The position numbers were made by a program, and so were the translations under genes. This document shows positions 18,029 to 27,392 of a stretch of DNA of 64,000 nt, piece by piece; within the stretch, counting starts at the first letter, position 1, and each line of letters starts with the position of its first letter. The stretch comes from Chlorobiota bacterium (GTDB taxonomy: Bacteria; Bacteroidota; Bacteroidia; Bacteroidales; F082), in NCBI GenBank assembly GCA_030596395.1, contig JAUVKF010000002.1:1-64000 (forward strand), written 5' to 3'. Below the pieces are notes generated by a model. It was not told the DNA's origin. It saw only the letters and a list, made by a program, of their open reading frames with translations, and made no database searches.

Positions 18029-18198
18029 TATCGTAATTTCTTAATTAAGTTCTTAAATGTTTTTGGTTATTATTTTTTCGTAAACATCCTGATATACAAT
18101 TGTATATATTTATATTTTTCTGCAACTTTTATGCAAATAAAGCGTATCCACATTAATAATAACAGGATTACAAATAATTCCGAAAAATATTTAACAAA

Positions 18199-21100
18199 AT
18201 GACTAAAAATTTATTGACCGTTCGTTTACAAATATTCACAATATTTTTTGTGATATTTTCTTTCATTTCAACGCTTTCTGCACAGGAATGGAAAAACTAT
18301 TTGCCAAAAGATAAAGCCGAAAACGGTACTTTAACTTTGTGGGATTACCAAAAAGCATTCAACCAATATTGGGATGCCTATGATGTTGTTGACGGCTATT
18401 ATATGCTGGATGGAGAAAAGCAAAAAGCATTTGGCTGGAAACAATTCAGGCGCTGGGAATGGTTTTGGGAAAGCCGTGTAAATCCGGTAACCGGTGCTTT
18501 TCCAGATAAGACCGCGTTTGATGTATTTAATGAATTCAACGCAGGACGTGGCACAAATACAAGTTCAGGTAACTGGAGCAGTATGGGCCCCACTTCAACA
18601 AGCGGTGGTTATGCCGGTTTAGGCCGTTTAAATTGTATTGGATTTCACCCTACAGATAATGATACTTTTTATGTAGGTGCTGCAGCTGGTGGTGTTTGGA
18701 AAACTACTGATGGGGGTTCAAACTGGGATCCAATTAGCGACACCATAGCCGCGCTGGGTATCAGCGATATAAAGGTTGTTGTTGATGGCAGTGACGAAAT
18801 CGTATATATCGCAACCGGAGACAGGGATCATTCTGATACTTACTCGGTTGGTGTGCTCAAATCTACTGATGGAGGGGCTACATGGAACACCACCGGCCTC
18901 AGCTGGACCCAGGATCAATATCGCATGGTTAACCGCCTATTAATGGATCCTGATGCACCCGACACCCTGTATGCAGCTACAAACATTGGGCTTTATCAAA
19001 CAGTTGACGGAGGAACTAACTGGACTCTAAAAACCAGTAATAATTACATCGATATTAAATTTCAGCCAGGCAATACGGCGCAGCTTTATGGCTCAAATAC
19101 CAATGGACAGGTTTACAGAAGCACTGATTATGGCTCAACCTGGTCATCGGTTTTGAGTAGTGGTGGAAAAAGAACTGAAATTGCAGTAACTGAAGATAAC
19201 TCCGCAATAGTTTATGCGGTAGTAGCTAACAGCAGTAGCGGTTTGAGCGGTGTTTATAAATCAACAAATAGTGGCGCAAGTTTTTCGTTGGTGTTTAGTG
19301 GGGCAACGGCAAATATGCTTGACTGGACCTGTACAGGATCAGGATCAGGCGGTCAGGGTTGGTACGACCTGTGTATTGCTTCCGATCCGAATGATGAAAA
19401 CGCTGTTTTTGTCGGCGGTGTTAACACCTGGAAATCTACAAACGGAGGTACGAGCTGGAGCATAAACAACCACTGGACTTCATCATATGGTTGTGGTGTG
19501 CCTGAGGTTCATGCAGATAAACACTTTTTTGCATTTCAAAACAGTTCATCAACATTGTTTGAATGTAACGATGGTGGATTGTATAGTACAAGTAACGGAG
19601 GAACCACCTGGAATCATTTGGGATCAGGTCTGATTATCAGCCAGATTTACCGCCTGGGTGTGGCACAAACAGTAGATGATGATGTTATAATTGGTTTGCA
19701 GGACAACGGTACAAAAGCATTAATATCCAACTCCTGGTACGATGTTATCGGTGGAGACGGTATGGATTGTCTTATTGACTATGCAGATGAGAATACTCAG
19801 TATGGATCTTTATATTATGGTCGCATATACAGAACAACTAATCACTGGTCATCCAGGACCAGAATAGATGACAATGGTATTTCAGAAAGCGGTGCATGGG
19901 TAACCCCTTATTGTTTGGATAAAAATGATCATCAAACAATCTATGCAGGCTTTAAAAATGTATGGAAATCAACCAACCAGGGTAACTCCTGGACAAAAAT
20001 CAGCACCTGGGGAAACAACTCTTTGCGCTCAATAGCAGCCGGTTATGATTCAGACTATATTTATGTTGCTACATACAGCACCATGTACATGACCTCAGAT
20101 GGAGGAAGTACCTGGACAAATATTACTTCCGGGCTTCCTGTTTCTTCTTCAAGCATTACGTTTATTTCTGTAAAGGATGATGATCCGAATACCGTTTGGG
20201 TTTCACTTAGCGGATTTAATGGTTACGGTGTTTATGAATCAACAGATGGCGGAAGTAGCTGGTCAAATATTTCAACCGGATTGCCTCAATTACCTGTAAA
20301 CTGTGTTATTCAGGACACATCAAATTCAGATGTTATTTTATTTGCAGGTACTGATGTAGGGATTTATGTAAAAGATGGTTCCAGTAACTGGGCAGCCTTT
20401 TATGACGAACTTCCAAATGTAGTAGTTACCGAGGTGGAGATTTACTATGACGATAACGATGAAGCAGATCACCGAATCAGGGCCGCTACCTTCGGCAGAG
20501 GTGTTTGGGAATCTGAATTATATACTACGGTGTTAGCGCCCGAAACTGATTTTTCTGCTGATAACACAACGCCTTATACTTCTGATACAGTATCATTTAC
20601 GGATATGTCAACAAATGCACCAACAGCCTGGGATTGGGATATCGATCCGGATACTTACACTTTTGTGGACGGAACAGATACAAATTCACAAAACCCAAAT
20701 GTCAGGTTTGATGCTGAGGGGCTTTATACCATTACGCTTACCGCATCAAATGCCGGAGGTTCCGATACTGAAACCAAGACCGATTATATCGACGTTACCT
20801 TACTTGTTCTGCCTCCGGTATGTGATTTTGTTGCTGATACTACCCATCCAAGCACTATTGATACGGTAACATTTTCTGATTTATCTGCCAATATTCCGGA
20901 TAACTGGGATTGGGATTTTGATCCTGAAACCGTTACATTTTTAGATGGAACCGATACAAATTCACAAAACCCAAAGGTGAGGTTTGATACCGAAGGGCTT
21001 TATGAAGTTACGCTTACGGTTTCTAATTCGGCAGGTTCCGATGATGAAATTAAGACCGATTACATTGATGCCGTTGGCGTGCTTTTAGTTGAAGCAACAG

Positions 21101-21822
21101 CCGATCCGGAAGAATTTTGTGAAGACGGATCCAGCCAGTTAAATGCTTCTACCGAAGGCGGTGATGGTAATTTTACATACTCATGGACTTCAGATCCTGC
21201 AGGATTTACATCAGACGAACAAAATCCTGTTGTTGAACCTGATGAAAACACGACATATTTTGTTGAAGTATCTGATGGTTTACAATCGGCTTCTGATGAT
21301 ATTATTGTTATTGTAAATCCATTGCCGGAAATTACACTGGAAGATTGGCCTGAAATTTTATGCAACCAGGAAGAACCTCCGGTGCAGTTAACAGCTAATC
21401 CTAATGGTGGTATTTACTCAGGCGATAATGTTACGGAAGAAGGTGTATTCTCCCCTGAAGAAGCAAGCCTGGGCTGGCATGTAATTACCTATACTTACGA
21501 AGATGAATATGGTTGTGAAAATAATGCGCAGGATTCAATCTTTGTTGACGATTGTGTTGGTATACATGCTCAGTTTGATAGTCAATCGCATCTGGTAATT
21601 TATCCAAATCCGAATAATGGCGAATTTGTGATTGAAAGTGATGCAACCATTCTTTCTGTTGAATTAATAAACCAGGTAGGCAAGCTTGTTCATTCTGTTG
21701 AGAATAAAAGCAATAATATACGTCTGAATCTTAAACTGGAAAAAGGTGTTTACTACTTGAAAGCCAAACTTAATGTTGATGGTAATGAGGTTTGGAAAAC
21801 GAAAAAATTATTAATTAATTAG
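18199..21822 (+). CDS. Giant secreted BNR/Asp-box beta-propeller protein with two PKD domains and type IX sorting domain
   Basis: 1207 residues. A signal peptide is followed by about 720 residues of beta-propeller repeats marked by many Asp-boxes (WKTTDGGSNW, LKSTDGGATW, YQTVDGGTNW, YMTSDGGSTW, YESTDGGSSW), the VPS10/sortilin or xyloglucanase-like type. Two consecutive PKD domains lie at about 780-870 and 875-960. They share long identical stretches (DGTDTNSQNP, VRFD.EGLY), so they look like a recent tandem duplication. A third Ig/PKD-like region (about 965-1110) has several Cys. The C-terminus (about 1135-1207, IYPNPNNGEFVIE to KTKKLLIN) is a Por sorting domain. It is probably a cell-surface or released hydrolase or adhesin; no catalytic residues could be assigned. 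Confidence 0.88.
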   Translation: MTKNLLTVRLQIFTIFFVIFSFISTLSAQEWKNYLPKDKAENGTLTLWDYQKAFNQYWDAYDVVDGYYMLDGEKQKAFGWKQFRRWEWFWESRVNPVTGAFPDKTAFDVFNEFNAGRGTNTSSGNWSSMGPTSTSGGYAGLGRLNCIGFHPTDNDTFYVGAAAGGVWKTTDGGSNWDPISDTIAALGISDIKVVVDGSDEIVYIATGDRDHSDTYSVGVLKSTDGGATWNTTGLSWTQDQYRMVNRLLMDPDAPDTLYAATNIGLYQTVDGGTNWTLKTSNNYIDIKFQPGNTAQLYGSNTNGQVYRSTDYGSTWSSVLSSGGKRTEIAVTEDNSAIVYAVVANSSSGLSGVYKSTNSGASFSLVFSGATANMLDWTCTGSGSGGQGWYDLCIASDPNDENAVFVGGVNTWKSTNGGTSWSINNHWTSSYGCGVPEVHADKHFFAFQNSSSTLFECNDGGLYSTSNGGTTWNHLGSGLIISQIYRLGVAQTVDDDVIIGLQDNGTKALISNSWYDVIGGDGMDCLIDYADENTQYGSLYYGRIYRTTNHWSSRTRIDDNGISESGAWVTPYCLDKNDHQTIYAGFKNVWKSTNQGNSWTKISTWGNNSLRSIAAGYDSDYIYVATYSTMYMTSDGGSTWTNITSGLPVSSSSITFISVKDDDPNTVWVSLSGFNGYGVYESTDGGSSWSNISTGLPQLPVNCVIQDTSNSDVILFAGTDVGIYVKDGSSNWAAFYDELPNVVVTEVEIYYDDNDEADHRIRAATFGRGVWESELYTTVLAPETDFSADNTTPYTSDTVSFTDMSTNAPTAWDWDIDPDTYTFVDGTDTNSQNPNVRFDAEGLYTITLTASNAGGSDTETKTDYIDVTLLVLPPVCDFVADTTHPSTIDTVTFSDLSANIPDNWDWDFDPETVTFLDGTDTNSQNPKVRFDTEGLYEVTLTVSNSAGSDDEIKTDYIDAVGVLLVEATADPEEFCEDGSSQLNASTEGGDGNFTYSWTSDPAGFTSDEQNPVVEPDENTTYFVEVSDGLQSASDDIIVIVNPLPEITLEDWPEILCNQEEPPVQLTANPNGGIYSGDNVTEEGVFSPEEASLGWHVITYTYEDEYGCENNAQDSIFVDDCVGIHAQFDSQSHLVIYPNPNNGEFVIESDATILSVELINQVGKLVHSVENKSNNIRLNLKLEKGVYYLKAKLNVDGNEVWKTKKLLIN

Positions 21823-21844
21823 TATCTGGACAAATACTAATTAA
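21815..21844. terminator. AT-rich hairpin shared by two convergent stop codons
   Basis: TTAATTAGTAT (21815-21825) is the exact reverse complement of ATACTAATTAA (21834-21844), with an 8-base loop. The TAG of the BNR/PKD gene lies in the left arm and the stop of lutB in the right arm. It is a possible bidirectional terminator, but the stem is AT-only apart from two G-C pairs. Confidence 0.4.
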
Positions 21845-23226
21845 TCATGCTTTTCTTTCCAGAGTTGATTAAATGATTTTTCAGCAATATCAGGAAATTC
21901 GCGGTTCTTGCCCCAGGGTTTAGCCGCGAATTTTTTTGCCATCGTATTTTTAGTACTTCCGCTGATCATATCCATCATTTTTCTTGAATTGAGCGCTTTT
22001 GTGGAAAATTTGATCACCTGTTTTTCTATGAATTTTGAATAGCCATTTTTAACAGCGTAATTTCTGTTAACAAGCAATAATTCATGTAAGGGTATTTTAA
22101 CTGGGCAAACTGTTGTGCACTTTCCACAAAGTGAAGAGGCAAAACTAAGGTGTTTATACCCGTTAAAATCTTTAATAAATGGCATTATGATTGATCCGAT
22201 AGGACCGGTATAAGTAGTATTGTAAGTATGTCCACCTATATTTTTATATACTGGACACGCATTTAAACAGGCACCACACCTGATACAGGATAATGCCTGG
22301 CGCTGCCGCTCATGAGCCAGTAAATTTGACCTTCCATTATCAAGTAAAACAAGATACATTTCATCTGGTCCGTCTTTTTCGCTGAACTTTTTTGGCCCTG
22401 AAATAATGGAATTATAAACCGTCATCTGCTGGCCGGTTCCATGTGTTGCCAATAATGGCCAGAAAAGGGCGATATCTTCAAAACGTGGTATAATTTTTTC
22501 GATGCCGGCAATTGCTATATGAATTTTGGGGAACGACATGGATAACATACCATTACCTTCGTTCTCGGTAACTGCAATAGAACCTGTATCAGCAATTAAA
22601 AAGTTTGCGCCGGTGATTCCTAAGTCTGCTTCCTGAAATTTTTCCCTTAACAGACCCCTTGTATAAAGTGTAAGTTGTTCAGGACTAAAGTCGGAGGGAG
22701 TATCGAATTTCTCGTTATATAACTCAGCAACATCTTCTTTCGACATGTGCATAGCTGGTGTAACAATATGATACGGTTTTTGACCAGCTTGCTGAACGAT
22801 GAATTCACCCAAATCTGTTTCAACAGTATCAACACCATTTTTTTCTAAAACCGGGTTCAACTCCAGTTCTTCAGTCGTCATCGACTTTGATTTGACAGCA
22901 GAGGAAATTCCATGTTTATTAACAATGCCAATAATTTCATTTAATGCTTCGGTAGAATCCCGTGCCCAAATTATTTTTCCACCGCTTTTTAAAAAATTAT
23001 CTTCAAATTCTATCAGGTATTTATCCAGTTCGTTAACTACTTTATTTTTAATATAACCAGCTCTTTTGCGTGCTAATTCTATATTACTATAAAGATTTTT
23101 ATGACCTTTATCTACCGCCAGATCATACTTTGAAATATTGAAGTTTATAGTTTTACGGTGGTCTTTGTCAAAGCCTTTCTGTTTTGCCTTTTCTAAAAAT
23201 CTCTTGTTTTCTGATGATGCATTCAC
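21841..23226 (-). CDS. lutB: LutB-type iron-sulfur protein (lactate utilization/LldF family)
   Basis: 461 residues. The N-terminal DUF162/LutC-like domain (about 70-300) contains the conserved ADLGITGANFLIADTGSIAV and TGQQMTVYNSIISGPKK segments. A ferredoxin-like domain follows with two 4Fe-4S motifs, CIRCGACLNACPVY and CGKCTTVCPVKIPLHELL. LutB works with LutA and LutC to oxidise L-lactate to pyruvate; neither partner gene is next to it here. The start is GTG at 23226, 5 bases after the rpiB stop, so it is co-transcribed with rpiB. The length matches the family. Confidence 0.9.
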   Translation of the reverse strand: MNASSENKRFLEKAKQKGFDKDHRKTINFNISKYDLAVDKGHKNLYSNIELARKRAGYIKNKVVNELDKYLIEFEDNFLKSGGKIIWARDSTEALNEIIGIVNKHGISSAVKSKSMTTEELELNPVLEKNGVDTVETDLGEFIVQQAGQKPYHIVTPAMHMSKEDVAELYNEKFDTPSDFSPEQLTLYTRGLLREKFQEADLGITGANFLIADTGSIAVTENEGNGMLSMSFPKIHIAIAGIEKIIPRFEDIALFWPLLATHGTGQQMTVYNSIISGPKKFSEKDGPDEMYLVLLDNGRSNLLAHERQRQALSCIRCGACLNACPVYKNIGGHTYNTTYTGPIGSIIMPFIKDFNGYKHLSFASSLCGKCTTVCPVKIPLHELLLVNRNYAVKNGYSKFIEKQVIKFSTKALNSRKMMDMISGSTKNTMAKKFAAKPWGKNREFPDIAEKSFNQLWKEKHD

Positions 23227-23231
23227 AGCTA

Positions 23232-23687
23232 CTAATTGTTTATTAATTGCGATATTTTTTCAACTCTTCGGGAGTGTCTTCCCCCTTCAAAATTGGTATT
23301 TAAAAAACGATTTACTATTTTCCAGGCCAGTTCAAAAGATACAAATCGTCCTGGTAATGATATGATATTGGAATCATTATGTTCACGGGCAAGCTTTGCC
23401 TGCTCTTCGCTCCAGCCAAGGGCAGCTCGTACATTTGCATATTTGTTGGCTGTAATTTGAGCACCGTTGCCACTTCCACATAAAATAATCCCTCTTTTCA
23501 ATTTTCCTGAGTTGATATCACTTGCAAGCGGATGTATAAAATCAGGATAGTCAACACTTGATTCTGAATGGGTTCCATAATCATTAACTTTATATCCGGC
23601 TTCTTTCAATTTTTCTGCTAAAAATTGTTTCATTTCATAGCCACCATGATCAGAAGCTATACCCAAAATTTTGCCAGAATCATTCAT
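23232..23687 (-). CDS. rpiB: Ribose-5-phosphate isomerase B
   Basis: 151 residues from the ATG at 23687. Motifs of the RpiB/LacA family are present: IASDHGGYEMKQFL, DYGTHSESSVDYPDF, the active-site CGSGNGAQITANKY (catalytic Cys), the stretch AREHNDSNIISLPGRF, and the C-terminal FEGGRHSRRV with phosphate-binding residues. It interconverts ribose 5-phosphate and ribulose 5-phosphate in the cytoplasm. A longer frame to 23720 exists, but family members begin just before the first strand (GKILGIASDH), so the internal ATG is preferred. It is directly followed by lutB. Confidence 0.93.
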   Translation of the reverse strand: MNDSGKILGIASDHGGYEMKQFLAEKLKEAGYKVNDYGTHSESSVDYPDFIHPLASDINSGKLKRGIILCGSGNGAQITANKYANVRAALGWSEEQAKLAREHNDSNIISLPGRFVSFELAWKIVNRFLNTNFEGGRHSRRVEKISQLINN

Positions 23688-24225
23688 TGTTAATATCTCT
23701 TGATCGACAAATTTATACAATTTTAAAGGTTGCCCTTAAGTATCATGATAATGAAGCGATTTTGTAAATCATAATTTCAATCACAATTGCATTAAATAGT
23801 TCACCTTCAATTTTTTAAAATTAATAACAAGTTTGTTGTTAATATCTGCTTAATTTTGTTCGTTACTCGTTTATAAAATTTCTGTTATCAACAGCAATTA
23901 TGTGGTGAAAAATACATGGGTATCTCTTTCTTATTTTTATGAATATTTGTTACCAGTAATCAACATAAATATGAACGATACTTTACAACTTTTTATCAAA
24001 CAAGTATCAAAAAATAGTATTGTTCATTTTATATTAATCAATATTATATCAGTAAATTACATGGTAAGAAAGTGTAGGTAAATTGTTAATAAAATGATAA
24101 AATTCAAATATCAAAATCTTTTATCATAAATTAATACAACTTCTTAACAGCATATTAATATTATATATTATTTATTTAAACTATTATTATAATTATATAT
24201 TGAATTATTGAAAAGTATCTAGCTA
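23688..24225. other. Long, very AT-rich intergenic region between divergent rpiB and nadA
   Basis: About 540 bases with no open frame of note. The half near nadA is nearly pure A/T (runs such as TATTAATATTATATATTATT at about 24152-24171). There are weak look-alikes of the DnaA box TTATCCACA: TTATCAACA at 23885-23893 (one mismatch), TAATCAACA at 23957-23965 and TGTGGTGAA at 23901-23909 (two mismatches each). It must hold the promoters of both flanking units, but I cannot place them with confidence. Confidence 0.5.
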
Positions 24226-25161
24226 ATGAACTTCACAGAAGAAGTAATCAAATATAAAACGAAAAAAAATGCGGTCATATTGGCTCATTATTACCAGGTA
24301 CCCGAAATCCAGGATATAGCAGATTATGTTGGTGATAGTTTGGGATTGTCGCAAAGAGCAAAAGAAGTTAAAACAAACTTAATTGTTTTTGCTGGGGTTC
24401 ATTTTATGGCTGAAACCGCCAAAATGCTGAGTCCTGAAACAAAAGTTGTTTTGCCCGATCTGGAAGCAAGATGTTCACTTGCCGAATCCTGTCCACTGGA
24501 TAAATTTGTTGAATTCAAAGCAAAATATTCTGATCATATTGTTATATCATATATCAATACTACTGCAGCAATTAAAACCGAAACTGATGTTGTCTGTACC
24601 TCAGGCAACGCCATTCAAATTGTTGAATCATTTCCAAAAGATCAAAAAATAATATTTGCTCCTGATAAAAACCTTGGTGGATATATTAACAGTGTAACCG
24701 GACGTAATATGGTGCTGTGGGACGGAATCTGTGAAGTACACGATATTTTAAGTACTGAAGCTATTTTCAAAATGAAAACTGAAAATCCAGATGCTATGCT
24801 TGTTGCACACCCCGAATGCAATGCGCCTGTACTTGAACTGGCTGATTACATCGGTTCTACTACCGGAATGCTTAAATACACTGAAAAAAGTGAAGCTGAG
24901 AAATTTATTGTGGCTTCTGAAACCGGTATTTTACATCAAATGAAATTGAGTTCGCCGGCTAAACAATTTTTAGTTGTTCCCTCTGATGAAAACTGCTCAT
25001 GCAACGATTGCCCTTATATGAAACTCAATACAATGGAAAAACTGTATTTTGCATTAAGGGATGAGAAACCTGAAATAGTACTGGATGATGACATTATCGA
25101 AAAAGCAAAAAAACCAATTGAAAGAATGCTTGATATCTCCAAAAGATTAAATTTGATCTGA
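24226..25161 (+). CDS. nadA: Quinolinate synthase A
   Basis: 311 residues, the length of the short NadA group. It condenses iminoaspartate with dihydroxyacetone phosphate to quinolinate, the precursor of NAD. It shows the three pseudo-repeated domains with HYYQVPEIQDIADYVGDSLG, VHFMAETAKMLSP, TSGNA, PDKNLGGY, STTGML and the three 4Fe-4S cysteines, C83 (ARCSLAESC), C198 (HPECNAP) and one of the C-terminal CSCNDCPYM cysteines, most likely C262. nadB and nadC are not adjacent. It is followed after 16 bases by the MORN-repeat gene, probably on the same transcript. Confidence 0.96.
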   Translation: MNFTEEVIKYKTKKNAVILAHYYQVPEIQDIADYVGDSLGLSQRAKEVKTNLIVFAGVHFMAETAKMLSPETKVVLPDLEARCSLAESCPLDKFVEFKAKYSDHIVISYINTTAAIKTETDVVCTSGNAIQIVESFPKDQKIIFAPDKNLGGYINSVTGRNMVLWDGICEVHDILSTEAIFKMKTENPDAMLVAHPECNAPVLELADYIGSTTGMLKYTEKSEAEKFIVASETGILHQMKLSSPAKQFLVVPSDENCSCNDCPYMKLNTMEKLYFALRDEKPEIVLDDDIIEKAKKPIERMLDISKRLNLI

Positions 25162-25177
25162 TTTGTAAATATACCTG

Positions 25178-26704
25178 ATGAAAATTCATTTCAAAATAAT
25201 TATACTGCTAACCCTTGTTTTTATTTTTTCTTTTTGGTCAATTGGTCAGGATACAACCAGTTTAAATCCAAATGGCTATAATAAGTTTCATTATGAAGAC
25301 GGAACACTTGCCAGTGAGGGATTCATGGAGAATGGTACTCCAAACGGATATTGGAAAAACTACTATCAAAACGGACGTTTAAAATCCGAAGGAAATCGAA
25401 AAAATTTCCTGCTCGACAGCCTCTGGAAATTTTTTAATGAAGAAGGACAAATAGTTCTTGAAATTAATTATCAGGAAGGAAAAAAACAAGGTTTCAGAAC
25501 AACTTACCAGGGTAGTGAAACAACCAAAGAAACTTTTGTTAATGATATTAAGGAAGGGCCTACTTATATTCTGTATCCGAATGGAAGTATAAAATCAAAA
25601 ATACCTTTTATAAATGGCCTTGAACAAGGTATTGCCCGTGATTATAATTTAGATGGAAATGTAATACAACTTATTGTTTATAAAAAAGGATATGTAGTTG
25701 AAAGGGAACGAATTAACCGATATGATACCGACAGCCTTGCCCATGGAAAATGGAAATGGTTTTACGATGATGACTTGTTACATATGGAAGGCGCTTTTAA
25801 ACATGGCCTAAAAGATGGTTATTTTAAAGAGTATGACCGTAACGGTAACTTAACTGTTGCCACAAAATATGTGGATGGTGAAAAGGAAGAAATGGCCGAG
25901 GAATTAATGAAGCTGGAAGTCAGAACTGATTATTATCCAAACGGAAGGGTAAAAGTTGTTGGAACATACAACAAAGACGGCTTGCCTGAAGGTGTTCGTC
26001 GTGAGTATAATGATGAAGGAAAAGTTGAAAAAGCATATATATTCAGGTATGGTAGAATAATTGCTGAAGGCATATTTACCGATGCTGGTGAAAAAGAAGG
26101 CCATTGGAAAGAATATTTTCCTGATGGAAAATTAAAAGCCACAGGCAGATATACTAAAGACAACAAAAATAGCCTCTGGAAATTCTATTTCAATTCAGGA
26201 CAACTTGAACAGATAGGCGCATACAAAAACGGTTCACCTGATTCTACCTGGAGATGGTATTATTCAAATGGAAAAATCATGCGCGAAGAGTTTTTCTACA
26301 ATGGCCTGTCGGATGGATTGATGACCGAATATAATTTCAGCGGCAAAGTTATTACGCAGGGGGATTACATTGAAGGCAAAAGAGAAGGCAAATGGTTTTA
26401 TGATGCCGGCGACAACCGGGATGAAGGTGAATATATTGAAGATATGCGCAATGGTATGTGGCAATCAACTTACCCGGATGGTATGATCAGTTTTAAAGGA
26501 AAATTTGTTGACGACCTGCCCAATGGAAAACATTCGTGGTATTGGGACAATGGTAAAATTAAACAGGAAGGTACTTACATAATGGGCCGTAAAAATGGTG
26601 AATGGAAAAAGTACGATAAAGAAGGATTTCCGATAATAATAATTTCTTACAAGGCAGGTAAAGAAATAAAATACGATGGAATTAATATTGAGACAGAAGA
26701 TTAA
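25178..26704 (+). CDS. Secreted MORN-repeat (YwqK-like) protein
   Basis: 508 residues with a signal peptide (about 1-24, ILLTLVFIFSFWSIGQ). The rest is about 18-20 copies of a MORN-variant repeat of 20-24 residues with the pattern G.W..YY.NG.LK.EG.Y..G. An example is ENGTPNGYWKNYYQNGRLKS. This is the YwqK/MORN_2 family. Database names such as antitoxin come from a Bacillus pair and should not be carried over: there is no toxin gene nearby, and the protein is exported. It probably forms an extended beta-hairpin solenoid in the periplasm or on the surface. It lies 16 bases after nadA. Confidence 0.87.
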   Translation: MKIHFKIIILLTLVFIFSFWSIGQDTTSLNPNGYNKFHYEDGTLASEGFMENGTPNGYWKNYYQNGRLKSEGNRKNFLLDSLWKFFNEEGQIVLEINYQEGKKQGFRTTYQGSETTKETFVNDIKEGPTYILYPNGSIKSKIPFINGLEQGIARDYNLDGNVIQLIVYKKGYVVERERINRYDTDSLAHGKWKWFYDDDLLHMEGAFKHGLKDGYFKEYDRNGNLTVATKYVDGEKEEMAEELMKLEVRTDYYPNGRVKVVGTYNKDGLPEGVRREYNDEGKVEKAYIFRYGRIIAEGIFTDAGEKEGHWKEYFPDGKLKATGRYTKDNKNSLWKFYFNSGQLEQIGAYKNGSPDSTWRWYYSNGKIMREEFFYNGLSDGLMTEYNFSGKVITQGDYIEGKREGKWFYDAGDNRDEGEYIEDMRNGMWQSTYPDGMISFKGKFVDDLPNGKHSWYWDNGKIKQEGTYIMGRKNGEWKKYDKEGFPIIIISYKAGKEIKYDGINIETED

Positions 26705-26717
26705 TTTAATATCTTCG
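26688..26717 (+). promoter_or_regulatory. Candidate promoter: TTG - 19 bases - TATCTTCG
   Basis: TTG at 26688-26690 and TATCTTCG at 26710-26717 are separated by 19 bases, the Bacteroidota -33/-7 arrangement. It would drive the OB-fold lipoprotein and PepSY genes; the ATG is at 26744. The upstream element overlaps the end of the MORN-repeat gene. Confidence 0.5.
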
Positions 26718-26743
26718 CCCTTCCAAATTTAAAGCATACAAAT

Positions 26744-27361
26744 ATGAAAAAAATTCTTTTTAGCATGGTTGCGTTATTGATTATAGTAACCGCATGCGAA
26801 AATACTACGCAAAATGCTGATACACAAAATAAAGAACAGGTTGATTTTGAAGAAATTATTTTCATCAACATAAAGGATTTTGATGACAAAGCTGCTGACT
26901 TTGTTGGAAAAAAAATCAAACTTACAGGAACAATTGACCACGTGTGTGAACATGGGGGCAAAAAAATGTTTATCGTTAGCGAAGATTCGGAAAACAGGGT
27001 AAAAATTGTTACCGGAGAAAATATGGCAGCTTTTAATACTGAACTGGAGGGAGAATCGTTGGCAGTAATTGGTACTGTTGACGAGTTAAGAATAGATGAA
27101 GAATATTTGCGCGAATGGGAAGAAGAAATAAAAGATAATAGTGGAGAAGAAGAAAATGATGCCATGCATGCCGGTGAGAAAAAAGGTAAACCTCATGCCG
27201 ACGATGCTGATCACCACGAAGAAGATATAAGTAACGAGATGAATCAAATCAACAACCTGAGACAACAACTCACTGATTCGGGAAAAGAACACCTCTCTTT
27301 CTTTTCGGTTATTTGTGTTGAATACGAAGTTACTACCGTAGAGGAAAAAGAGGGAGTATAA
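26744..27361 (+). CDS. OB-fold-like lipoprotein
   Basis: 205 residues. The signal peptide ends in the lipobox VTAC (Cys18). Residues about 40-125 look like a tRNA_anti-like OB-fold: FVGKKIKLTGTIDHVC, then EHGGKKMFIVSEDSENRVKI and ESLAVIGTVDELRIDEEYL. The C-terminal third is highly charged and His/Asp/Glu-rich (HADDADHHEEDISNE), which could bind metal, and ends in a helical segment. Related lipoproteins carry the same HVCEHGGKKMF pattern, but a function is not known to me. It is followed after 31 bases by the PepSY membrane protein, suggesting joint action in the envelope. Confidence 0.75.
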   Translation: MKKILFSMVALLIIVTACENTTQNADTQNKEQVDFEEIIFINIKDFDDKAADFVGKKIKLTGTIDHVCEHGGKKMFIVSEDSENRVKIVTGENMAAFNTELEGESLAVIGTVDELRIDEEYLREWEEEIKDNSGEEENDAMHAGEKKGKPHADDADHHEEDISNEMNQINNLRQQLTDSGKEHLSFFSVICVEYEVTTVEEKEGV

Positions 27362-27392
27362 CAGCGCATCCATTTAATTTCAATATCTTATC

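Noticed and set aside
23885-23965. Replication origin
   Set aside because: Only one near match and two weak matches to the DnaA box in very AT-rich DNA, with no dnaA or other origin-linked gene. Kept only as a low-strength observation.
25178-26704. Antitoxin of a toxin-antitoxin pair (YwqK-like name)
   Set aside because: The protein has a signal peptide and about 20 MORN-type repeats, and no toxin-like gene lies nearby; only the repeat family is supported.
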